Shown here: positions 8,623 through 16,187 of the stretch, piece by piece | Position numbering within the stretch: position 1 is the stretch's first letter | Layout of the letters: every line of letters begins with the position of its first letter | NCBI GenBank assembly: GCA_039029135.1 | Contig: JBCCGT010000014.1 | Span: forward strand, 1-64,000 | DNA: 64,000 bases | Direction: 5' to 3' | DNA from: JALZVT01 sp039029135 | GTDB lineage: Bacteria; Pseudomonadota; Gammaproteobacteria; Pseudomonadales; Azotimanducaceae | Position numbers and translations under genes: made by a program | Notes under the pieces: generated by a model | The model's database searches: none | What the model was told of the DNA's origin: nothing | What the model saw: only the letters and a program-made list of their open reading frames with translations

Positions 8623-9160
8623 CCGAACCGGCCTTTCACGGCCTGGTTCATCGACGCTGGCGCGATTTGCGCCCACGTCGCCAGATCGTCTGAGCATCCG
8701 GCGCTGCGGTGTGTCCTCAATAGGCCCAACGGCCCAAGCGGCACCCGCCACCTGATCTCGGGCAACGTTACCCGAAACTGCGCGCTGGCGAGGGCAAGGT
8801 CCTGCGCCACACGGTTCGGGGCCCAGCCGAATTCCGGCTGCGGCCCGAGCCATCGGACAGCCAGGCTGTCAGCAGATCGGCATAAATGGTCGTTAATCAG
8901 GACAGGTCGCATTCCACTCGTGACGCATCAACAACATAGTCACAATCCTTTACATAAAGTGGTAATTAACCTAACTTCCTGCCTGCTTCAGGCCGTCGTC
9001 CGCGCGCTTTCTACACACACTCTTCGCGGGCATGGCTCCAGTCGCCGACCAGGAGGTCGGCCCGGGCTGTTCCAACGGATCGTCATCAGAAGCCTTATGG
9101 CGAGCGAGAGCGGATCTCCTCGCCGGACTCTGCCTGCGAAACGCACTAAACAGGCTCACA
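8623..9160 (+). ncRNA. Candidate structured non-coding RNA or long 5' leader
   Basis: No credible ORF is present, but short inverted repeats follow one another: GAACC/GGCC arms at 8625-8649 (one bulge); CTGGCG/CGCCAG at 8657-8684; a near-palindrome at 8759-8774; CAGCCG/CGGCTG at 8824-8840; GACAGCC/GGCTGTC at 8856-8870; and GCCGACC/GGTCGGC at 9044-9061 with the sequence AGGAGG across its loop and 3' arm. Base composition becomes AT-rich between about 8920 and 8985. The stretch begins at a promoter-like sequence and ends at the GTG of a secreted protein. I do not recognise a known riboswitch, 6S, RNase P or tmRNA; the call rests on hairpin density only. Confidence 0.4.
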
Positions 9161-10399
9161 GTGAACAAATTTTCAGCTTTTCTCGCTTGCTTCCTGCTGG
9201 GGGTGGTCGCGCCAGCGTACGCTAACGTCCCCAGCCTCCCTCGTGACGGTCTGATCGCCCACTTCGACGCCGGCCTCGGCGTCGAACAGCGCAAAGGCCG
9301 CATCGTCGCCTGGTACGACCAGAGCGGCGCGCGCAACAACCTCACCGCCAGCGGCGCCCTGACGCTGGAAACCCGGGCACTCGGTCTCGAACACCCGGCC
9401 GTCGTGCTCGGTAATCCCAACGACGCCCTGGTCAACCTGGATCCCACCGGGCTCGTGGGCGCATCTGGTGACCGGACCCTGGTGGTGCTGTTTTCCCACA
9501 ACCGGGTCGGTGCCCGACTGGGTTACGGCCGCTCCGGCTGTCGACAGTTCTTCGGATTGAGTTGGACACCCACCGGGCACTCAGGCGGTCTGACCGGCAA
9601 CTGCACAAAGCGCAGCCGCCTGGGCCTGGACGAGGTCGCGCCGGGCCGCACCGGCTGGCAGGTCAGGGCACTGGTACACCGCGACGGCATCCTGCATCAG
9701 TTCGTCGAGGGCCGGCGCATCGAGCGCCAGGTGATGCCGATGAACTCGGCCGTCGATCGAATCGACATCGGCGTGGATCAGCACCAAACCGGCGGGGCGC
9801 TGCGCATTGCCGCAATCGCCCTGTACGACCGCGCGCTCACCGAGAGCGAGCTGGCCGTCGCACACTGGCATCTGTACGAGCGCTTTCCGGGCACGCTGGC
9901 CAACGGCTGGCAGATCGGCAGCTACGGAGATGTCCCGACAAGCACCGGCCTGCGGTTGTGGCACCACTACACGCCGAGCGGCCCGACCGAGATCGGGTTT
10001 CGTACAAACGCAGCGGACGGCTGCTGGGGTTCCTGGCACCCGTCCGGCACGACGGGTCTTGTCACGCTGCGGGCGCCGGATCACCAGCCGCTGCATCAGG
10101 GCTTCTCGATGAACTGCTGGAACCCGGTAACCTCCCAGGACGCGACGCTGGTGTTTGACCCCAAGCCCGTCGAGCTTGCGTGGCTGGAGTCACCCGACAG
10201 CGCCGAGGTGAGTGCCTACCGCTACTACATCGGCACGCGAGCCGGCGTCTACGACGACACGCGCGAGCTGACGCCAAACAGCGCCAACCGACAACAGATA
10301 TGGCTTGCGCCCGGCACCTATCACATCGCGATGACCGCGATCGACCACGCCGGTCAAGAAGGCCCGCTGTCCGAGGATTTGCGAATCGTGGTTGAATAG
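9161..10399 (+). CDS. Secreted protein with LamG/concanavalin-like domain and C-terminal Ig/FnIII-like domain
   Basis: The likely start is the GTG at 9161, because it places a signal peptide ('FLLGVVAPAYA' cleavage region) at the N-terminus; an earlier in-frame ATG at 9032 would bury it. The mature protein of about 390 residues opens with 'LIAHFDAGLGVEQ' and 'IVAWYDQSG', the pattern of LamG/concanavalin A-like jelly-roll domains, ending with 'IAAIALYDRALTESELA' near residue 230, also typical. The last 100 residues ('LAWLESPDSAEVSAYRYYIG') look like a fibronectin-III-type fold. Probable role: extracellular carbohydrate or surface binding. The porin gene follows 26 bases on. Confidence 0.75.
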   Translation: MNKFSAFLACFLLGVVAPAYANVPSLPRDGLIAHFDAGLGVEQRKGRIVAWYDQSGARNNLTASGALTLETRALGLEHPAVVLGNPNDALVNLDPTGLVGASGDRTLVVLFSHNRVGARLGYGRSGCRQFFGLSWTPTGHSGGLTGNCTKRSRLGLDEVAPGRTGWQVRALVHRDGILHQFVEGRRIERQVMPMNSAVDRIDIGVDQHQTGGALRIAAIALYDRALTESELAVAHWHLYERFPGTLANGWQIGSYGDVPTSTGLRLWHHYTPSGPTEIGFRTNAADGCWGSWHPSGTTGLVTLRAPDHQPLHQGFSMNCWNPVTSQDATLVFDPKPVELAWLESPDSAEVSAYRYYIGTRAGVYDDTRELTPNSANRQQIWLAPGTYHIAMTAIDHAGQEGPLSEDLRIVVE

Positions 10400-10425
10400 A
10401 AGGCCGCGTTGCGGGTTTCTATGTA

Positions 10426-11820
10426 TTGCGCCAAATCGGTTTCGGATACCTGCGCGGCTGCCTAGCGGCACTCTTGCTGCTATGCGGCTGCGCCGCCGCG
10501 CCCGCCCAGGGCGCGGCCCCGCTCGCCCACCGCGACGCCGTGCCCGCCAGCCGACTCTCGCTCGATGGCCAGCTTCGGCTGCGCTTTGAACATCTGGATG
10601 ACGACTTTCGGCGCGGCGCAGGCGGCAGCGACGGGCTGCTGGTCAGTCGGCTGCGCGTCGCCGCTCGCTACTCGCTGGGCGAGTGGACGCTCGGCACAGA
10701 GCTGTACGACGCGCGCGCGTTCGGCACCGACCGAGGCACACCGATTAGCAACACGTTCGTCAACGCGACCGATGCGCTGCAACTGCACGTCGGCCGCAGC
10801 GCTCGCTGGTTCGCCGCCGATTCGGGTTTCGTTCGCGCGGGTCGCATGACGCTCAACGTCGGCAGTCGTCGACTCATCGCGCGCAACGGCTTCAGAAACA
10901 CCATCAACGCCTTTTCTGGCGTGCACTGGCGCGGCGACTGGCGAGATGGACGCACGTTCGACGCATTCGTGGTGACGCCGGTCCGGCGCCGGCCCACGGA
11001 CGCGGCCGAACTGGCGGACAACGCGTTCCGTTTTGATCGCGCCGACGGTCGGCGCTGGCTCGGCGGTGCGCTGGCACGTGGTCTCAAGCTGTCCGAACGC
11101 GCGGAGCTCGACCTGTACGGCTACGCTCTGATCGAGACACGCGGCGCCAAGCGTCGCCTGTTCGTACCCGGGCTGCGCGCACGGCGAGCGCCCGCGGTCG
11201 GCGCCTTCGACGTCGACTTCGAGCTGGCGCTGCAGTTGGGCAGCCGGAAAACCGTCCCGCTTGCAACGGATGAACGCAGCCGCGTGTTCGCAGCGCTGCT
11301 GCACGCCGAACTCGGCAGGAGCTGGCGGGTTGGACGCGGTGCCCAAAAGGGTGCGGCGACCATGTTCGGGGTCGGTCTGGCCTACGACTACGCATCGGGC
11401 GACGATCCGCGCAGCGACCGCCACACCCGCTTTGACCCGCTGTATGGGGCCCGACGCGGCGACTTCGGCAACACCAGCCTGTTCGGTCCCCTGACCCGAT
11501 CCAACCTGTCTGCGCTGGGCGTGCGCCTGTCATTCCACACGCCGCGTATCGATGCCCGCGTGCTCTTCAAACGCGCCGCGCTGGCAGAGGCGCGCGACGC
11601 GTGGGCCGTGGCAGGACTGACGGACCCGAGCGGCGCCGCAGGGCGCCGACTGGGCAGCATGCTGGATTGGCGCATCCGCTATTGGCTCGCGCCCAGGCGC
11701 TGGCGCGTAGAGTTCGGCGGCTCCGCGCTATGGTTCGATCGCTTCGCGAAGCGCGTGCCCGATGGTGGGAACGGCACGCGCAGCCTGTACGGCTTCGCGC
11801 AGCTTACGCGCCGCTTCTAA
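10426..11820 (+). CDS. Alginate-export-type outer-membrane beta-barrel porin
   Basis: Up to 464 residues. The only plausible start in frame is TTG at 10426, giving a signal peptide with a long Leu/Ala core and cleavage near 'APAQGA'. The mature part has the alternating strands of a barrel and the features of the alginate_export family: 'LDGQLRLRFEHLDD' at the start, 'RAGRMTLNVGSRRLIARN', and 'FGVGLAYDYASGDDP' in the middle. It ends in Phe, as expected for BAM-dependent barrels. The family forms outer-membrane channels for anionic or organic substrates; alginate itself is not implied. The ribosome site is weak, so translation may depend on the upstream gene. Confidence 0.8.
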   Translation: MRQIGFGYLRGCLAALLLLCGCAAAPAQGAAPLAHRDAVPASRLSLDGQLRLRFEHLDDDFRRGAGGSDGLLVSRLRVAARYSLGEWTLGTELYDARAFGTDRGTPISNTFVNATDALQLHVGRSARWFAADSGFVRAGRMTLNVGSRRLIARNGFRNTINAFSGVHWRGDWRDGRTFDAFVVTPVRRRPTDAAELADNAFRFDRADGRRWLGGALARGLKLSERAELDLYGYALIETRGAKRRLFVPGLRARRAPAVGAFDVDFELALQLGSRKTVPLATDERSRVFAALLHAELGRSWRVGRGAQKGAATMFGVGLAYDYASGDDPRSDRHTRFDPLYGARRGDFGNTSLFGPLTRSNLSALGVRLSFHTPRIDARVLFKRAALAEARDAWAVAGLTDPSGAAGRRLGSMLDWRIRYWLAPRRWRVEFGGSALWFDRFAKRVPDGGNGTRSLYGFAQLTRRF

Positions 11821-12003
11821 GGGCATGCGCTTCGCGCCGGCGACTGCCACCCAGCGGTCGACGGACTGCTAGACTGGCACCTTCCAACCAACAGGTTCCG
11901 CCCGATGCAGCACGACAGCGCAACGTTCCCGCAACATCGCGCGCAAATTGTCACCGGAATCAATCGCGGGCGTGCTAGCGGAACCACCCGCCGGCGGCCG
12001 GTC

Positions 12004-13113
12004 ATGGCCGCACGGTTGGCGCCGATTCTGTGTGCGCTGCTGCTGTCGTTGTTCGGCTGCGCGACACAGTCGGGCGAGCCGACCGAGCGTCCCGACGCAC
12101 AGCGCAGCTGCACCCTCGCGGGATGCGCTGCGCCCTATGAAATCAGGGCCGTCGTGCTGGCGATGTGGGAGGTCGGTGAAGTCGAGGGCGACTCCCCCGG
12201 TGAGTTTCAGCTGTGGAAATCCAGACAGGGACTGGACCGCCGCCTGCCCTTCCCGCACGGCGAATTTGATCTCTACCTGAACGAGAAGACGGGCGTCCTG
12301 GGCGCCGTCACCGGCGTGGGGACCGCCAAGTCGGCGGCCACGGTTATGGCGCTGGGTCTGGATCCGCGCTTCGATCTGCGCAACGCTTACTGGCTGGTCG
12401 CCGGGGTTGCGGGCATCGATCCCGAGGACGCGTCGATCGGCTCGGCGGCGTGGTCGACCTATTTGATCGACGGCGATCTGGGCCATGAAATCGACGCCCG
12501 CGAGATTCCGGCAGACTGGTCGACCGGTTTTTTTCCGCTGCGCACGCCGGGGCCCTACCCGGACGAACGACCAGCGTCGCGCGGTGAGCTGTTCAAGATC
12601 AACGACGGCCTGCGCAACTGGGCCTTTGAGTTGACGCAGGACACCGCGCTGCCCGACAGCCCCGCGCTCGAGCAGGCGCGGTCGCGCTACACAGAGCATC
12701 CGCGGGCGCAGCTACCACCCTTCGTGCTCAAGGGCGGACACATGGCGGCGATGACTTATTGGCACGGCGCGCTGATGAATCGCTGGGCCAACGACTACGT
12801 GCGCTACTGGAGCGACGGCGCCACCGACATGGTGACCTCCGCCATGGAGGACACCGGCAGCTACCTCGCGATCGAACGCCTACATCGCCTGGGGCGCGTG
12901 GACCAGAGTCGCTTCATGGTGCTGCGCGCGGGATCGAACTACACGATGCCCCCGCCGGGCATCAGCGCGATTGAGAACCTGCGCTCCGAGCAGAGCGGCT
13001 ACACGGCCATGATCGCCTCGCTCGAGGCCCTGTATCGCGTGGGCAGCCGCGTGCTCGACGAGCTAACCGGCAACTGGTCGCGCTACCGCGACCGCGTACC
13101 GAGCGCCCTTTGA
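12004..13113 (+). CDS. Purine nucleoside permease (NUP family), putative lipoprotein
   Basis: 369 residues from the ATG at 12004, which puts a lipoprotein signal ('LLLSLFGC', Cys near residue 20) at the N-terminus; an in-frame ATG at 11905 is possible but adds a polar leader. The body matches the purine nucleoside permease family, related to nucleoside phosphorylase folds: 'VVLAMWEVGE', 'AVTGVGTAKSAATVMALGLDPRFDL' region, 'GVAGIDPEDASIGSAAWSTY' region and 'ITAMEDTGSYLA'-like 'MVTSAMEDTGSYLAIER' (shown in part). The deaminase gene follows with essentially no gap, so purine salvage or nucleoside binding/uptake is the likely theme. Whether it transports or only binds nucleosides is not clear from sequence. 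Confidence 0.85.
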   Translation: MAARLAPILCALLLSLFGCATQSGEPTERPDAQRSCTLAGCAAPYEIRAVVLAMWEVGEVEGDSPGEFQLWKSRQGLDRRLPFPHGEFDLYLNEKTGVLGAVTGVGTAKSAATVMALGLDPRFDLRNAYWLVAGVAGIDPEDASIGSAAWSTYLIDGDLGHEIDAREIPADWSTGFFPLRTPGPYPDERPASRGELFKINDGLRNWAFELTQDTALPDSPALEQARSRYTEHPRAQLPPFVLKGGHMAAMTYWHGALMNRWANDYVRYWSDGATDMVTSAMEDTGSYLAIERLHRLGRVDQSRFMVLRAGSNYTMPPPGISAIENLRSEQSGYTAMIASLEALYRVGSRVLDELTGNWSRYRDRVPSAL

Positions 13114-13115
13114 GC

Positions 13116-14138
13116 ATGCCGGACCCCAAGACCATCGACTTCGCGACACTGCCAAAGGCGGAACTGCATCTGCACATCGAGGGTACGCTGACGCCGACGC
13201 GCATGCTGGCGCTAGCCGAGCGCAATCGGGTCACGCTGCGCTACGGCTCAGAGGCCGAGGTGCTCGCCGCATACGAGTTCGACTCGCTGCAGAGCTTCCT
13301 CGACCTCTACTACGAGGGCATGAGCGTTCTGCAGCGGCCCGAGGATTACTATGATCTGGCGCAGGACTACTTCGCCGTCTGCGCGGCCGAGGGCATTCGC
13401 CACGCAGAGCTCGGCTTCGACCCGCAGGGCCACACGAGCCGCGGCGTGGCAGTGGATGTCGTTCTCGATGGCCTGACGGCCGCCCAGGCAGACGCCGAGC
13501 GCGCGCACGGCATCACGAGCTGCCTGATCATGAACATCCTGCGCCACCTGCCACCCGACGACGCCCTGCAGACGCTGGACACCATTGCTCCGCACGCCGA
13601 TAAGATCGCCGCGATTGGGCTCGACAGCTCCGAGGTCGGCTTCCCCCCAGAACCATTTGAGGCCGTCTTCGCGCAGGCGCGCAGCCGCTTCGGCTGGCGA
13701 GCGGTGGCCCACGCCGGTGAGGAAGGACCGCCGGCCTACATTTCGGGCGCGCTGGACGCGCTGCAGGTGGACCGCATCGATCACGGGATCCGTGCCGCCG
13801 AGGACGCAGCTCTGATCTCGCGCCTGGTTCAATCGCAGGTGCCGCTGACCGTCTGCCCGCTGTCCAACGTGCGCCTGTGTGCTGTCGAAGACATGACCAA
13901 ACACAATATTCTGGACCTGCTGCGCGCCGGACTCTGCGTGACCGTGAACTCCGACGACCCTAGCTACTTCGGCGGCTATCTGAACGCAAACTTCGCGGCG
14001 TTAGCGACGGACCTGGACCCGAGCACGGCCGAACTCGCGACACTCGCGCGCAACAGCTTCACGGCCAGCTTCACGGACGCCGGGACGATTGCAGCGGGTG
14101 TCGCCGGCGTCGATGCCTGGCTAGCATCGCACTCTTAG
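13116..14138 (+). CDS. Adenine/adenosine deaminase (probably adenine deaminase)
   Basis: 340 residues from the ATG at 13116; a TTG at 13110 overlapping the upstream stop is an alternative. Zinc-binding 'HLHIEG' (His18, His20) opens the TIM barrel, 'VAHAGEEGPP' supplies the third His and catalytic Glu, and 'VNSDDPSYFGGY' the metal Asp. The motifs 'GFDPQGHTSRG' and 'LDSSEVGFPP' are those of the proteobacterial adenine deaminase branch rather than classical adenosine deaminase, so conversion of adenine to hypoxanthine is favoured. It follows the purine nucleoside permease within two bases, forming a purine-salvage operon. Confidence 0.85.
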   Translation: MPDPKTIDFATLPKAELHLHIEGTLTPTRMLALAERNRVTLRYGSEAEVLAAYEFDSLQSFLDLYYEGMSVLQRPEDYYDLAQDYFAVCAAEGIRHAELGFDPQGHTSRGVAVDVVLDGLTAAQADAERAHGITSCLIMNILRHLPPDDALQTLDTIAPHADKIAAIGLDSSEVGFPPEPFEAVFAQARSRFGWRAVAHAGEEGPPAYISGALDALQVDRIDHGIRAAEDAALISRLVQSQVPLTVCPLSNVRLCAVEDMTKHNILDLLRAGLCVTVNSDDPSYFGGYLNANFAALATDLDPSTAELATLARNSFTASFTDAGTIAAGVAGVDAWLASHS

Positions 14139-14336
14139 ACACAGCCCAAAAAAAAGCGCGCCGAATCCGCACCACAAGTTGGACAACGCAGCTACTCACG
14201 CCCGCTTCACCTTCTGTTCTTAGACTGGTTCGCGACACAACGCATCTGTCCCGGATGCTGTTAGACAAGGACGCACCGAGGCGTCTGCGAAGCCGGGACA
14301 AAACCGGCTCAGAACCCGGCTCTATAGGAGGTCGCT

Positions 14337-15269
14337 ATGTCTGCCAACCTGTCCCTGCCCGCCGCACAACCCCTGTCCATCGGCGCCGTTGCCAAGCTGA
14401 CCGGCATCCCCGCGCACACGCTGCGTAAGTGGGAAAGTCGCCACGGTATCGGCCGCGCGGAGCGCTCGCCGACCGGCCGCAGGGTGTATTCCCCCGACCA
14501 GGTCGAGGTGCTGACGCTGACCAAGCAGCTCGCCGAGGCGGGACACGCGCTCGGTCATCTGGGCGCCTGCGACGTGGGCACGCTGCGCCAGCTCGCCGGC
14601 ATGCACCAGGACCCGGAGCCGCCGCAGCTGCAGGTCGTGCCGCAGTCGGCGCCCAGCGTCACCGAGGTCGTCCTCATTGGACCGACGGCGTCGCGGCTGC
14701 AGGTGTCGCGCCATCCCGTGCGCGAGCGCTACCGGAGTCTCGACGACTGGCTGTGTGACGTCAGCGCCACGCCCGATGAGAACGTGGTAGCGGTCATCGA
14801 AACCAGCACACTGACGGCGCAGACGATGCAGCGGCTCGAGGCTCTGCGTCCCGCGCTCGGCAAGCTGATCGTGGTCTACACCTTCTGTTCCAAGCGCATG
14901 CTGGCGAAACTGCACGACGCCGGCATCGAGACGCTCGCCTCTCCCGTGACCCTGGCCGCACTTGAGCAGCACCTGGCACCCAGCCCGCCGGTGCGCGCCA
15001 ACGAGCCCCGCTTCAACACCGAGGAACTGCTGAAGCTGGCGAACATGTCATCGGGTCTGCAGTGCGAGTGCCCGAATCAGATCGCGAAGCTGCTCATGAC
15101 GCTACAGGCTTTCGAGCGCTACTGCTCCGAGTGCTCGGACACCGATCCGGAACAGGCGGCCCTGCATCAGGCACTCGGCGACATCACGATTCGCTCGCGC
15201 ATTCTCTTCGAAGACGCGATGAGTCGGGTCGCGATCGCGGATGGGATCGATCTGGCGTCGCTGGCGTGA
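14337..15269 (+). CDS. MerR-family regulator with degenerate Rossmann-like domain and Cys-rich C-terminus
   Basis: 310 residues, preceded by a perfect AGGAGGT site. The N-terminal winged helix has 'SIGAVAKLTGIPAHTLRKWE' followed by 'SPTGRRVYSPDQV', as in MerR/CarA/LitR proteins. Residues about 105-215 look like an alpha/beta domain in the place where cobalamin-binding domains sit in CarH-type regulators, but I see no Asp-x-His-x-x-Gly B12 motif. The C-terminal 80 residues carry Cys243, Cys245 (CECP), Cys263 and Cys266, a possible metal or redox site. It likely controls the PEP-CTERM gene downstream and perhaps itself. Confidence 0.85.
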   Translation: MSANLSLPAAQPLSIGAVAKLTGIPAHTLRKWESRHGIGRAERSPTGRRVYSPDQVEVLTLTKQLAEAGHALGHLGACDVGTLRQLAGMHQDPEPPQLQVVPQSAPSVTEVVLIGPTASRLQVSRHPVRERYRSLDDWLCDVSATPDENVVAVIETSTLTAQTMQRLEALRPALGKLIVVYTFCSKRMLAKLHDAGIETLASPVTLAALEQHLAPSPPVRANEPRFNTEELLKLANMSSGLQCECPNQIAKLLMTLQAFERYCSECSDTDPEQAALHQALGDITIRSRILFEDAMSRVAIADGIDLASLA

Positions 15270-15317
15270 CGGCGATCACAAACTTTTTGTAAACCGCATC
15301 ACAGAGCACCGGCACTT

Positions 15318-15344
15318 GTAACCCGTTCACTTACCAACGGTTAC
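15318..15344. promoter_or_regulatory. 27-bp inverted repeat upstream of the PEP-CTERM gene (possible MerR operator)
   Basis: GTAACCCGTT at 15318-15327 and AACGGTTAC at 15336-15344 are inverted repeats differing by one extra C, with an 8-base centre. A related half site, GTAAACC, lies at about 15289-15295, and GTAAAC recurs near 16092 ahead of the next gene. No T-run follows, so it does not look like a terminator. Lying between the MerR gene and the PEP-CTERM gene, it is a natural candidate binding site for that regulator; this is inference. Confidence 0.45.
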
Positions 15345-15412
15345 AGCCATCTCACTGAACCTCGGGTGTTCCCCCTGCACAATGCTTAGCGTAGTTGCAG
15401 GAGGGAATCACC

Positions 15413-16057
15413 ATGATGATTCGCACCATAAAATCTCTAGCGTTCGCGACGGCAATCGCTTGCAGCGCGCACAGCGTTGCTGCACCGATCACCTACGAAG
15501 TCGCGAGCTACTCGACGGGTGGCTACTCCGCATCCTGGCTGCACGGCGCGGATGCCTGCGTCGGGCAGGGACCGTCCGGTGGCGCACTCTACATGTGCCC
15601 TTCCGACCCCGACGAGCTGCACAGCCTGACCGGCGTCATCAACGGCAACCTCGAGGACGGCGTGCTGACGATCACATCGGGGCTGCTCAATGCGAGTGGC
15701 TTCGGCGATATCGAAATCACTGGCGGGCGCCTCGGCGGCAACTTCGATACGGCGTGGAACATCGACACCTCTATCGGCAACTTCTTGTTCGAAAATCTCG
15801 CCATGGGCGCGGGTCTACCGAATCTGTTTGACGGCACACAGATGGTGCTGTGGGGACAGAACGATGCGGCCTATCAGCAGTCCGAGGGCGGCTGGGGCGT
15901 CGACATCTTTGCCAGCGTCGTCTCGACCCCCGGCGGCACTCCGCAGAGCGTTCCCGAGCCGGGCGCAGTGGGGTTGCTGATCCTGGGCGGGCTCGCCCTC
16001 TACGGCAGCCAGCGACGCCGACGCGCGATCACCAGCGAACGACGCAACCAGCAATAG
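15413..16057 (+). CDS. PEP-CTERM sorting-domain protein
   Basis: 214 residues from the ATG at 15413, with AGGAGGG eight bases ahead. The N-terminus is a Sec signal peptide ending around 'HSVAAP'. The mature region of about 150 residues is Gly/Ser/Thr-rich and beta-like with two Cys. The C-terminus is a textbook PEP-CTERM tripartite signal: 'VPEPGAVGLLILGGLAL' followed by Gln-Arg-Arg-Arg-Arg. Such proteins are exported, cleaved by an exosortase and anchored or released at the cell surface, often with exopolysaccharide. No exosortase gene is in the window. The last residues after the Arg cluster are longer than usual. Confidence 0.92.
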   Translation: MMIRTIKSLAFATAIACSAHSVAAPITYEVASYSTGGYSASWLHGADACVGQGPSGGALYMCPSDPDELHSLTGVINGNLEDGVLTITSGLLNASGFGDIEITGGRLGGNFDTAWNIDTSIGNFLFENLAMGAGLPNLFDGTQMVLWGQNDAAYQQSEGGWGVDIFASVVSTPGGTPQSVPEPGAVGLLILGGLALYGSQRRRRAITSERRNQQ

Positions 16058-16187
16058 CCGAGGCCAAAGGTTCAGGGGGGCGCGAGCCAACTGTAAACAC
16101 TCTGTCATATCAAACCGTGCGCGCTTCTATTCCCGTACGCCACCTGCGACCGTTAAGCCGCCAAGTGGATAAAGAGGGGAAATCGAA

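Noticed and set aside
8596..9225. A 209-codon plus-strand ORF in the gene-free region
   Set aside because: Its translation is Arg/Ser/Pro-rich, without domain or ribosome site, and it runs through several hairpins into the secreted protein's signal-peptide region in another frame.
14131..14265. TTAGAC repeats upstream of the MerR gene as an operator
   Set aside because: Three copies (14133, 14219, 14262 approximately) occur at irregular spacing and without symmetry, so I leave them unassigned.
15366..15385. Sigma-54 type promoter (GG-N10-GC) ahead of the PEP-CTERM gene
   Set aside because: The GG/GC spacing fits, but the TGGCAC and TTGC consensus positions are mostly not matched, so it is not better than chance.
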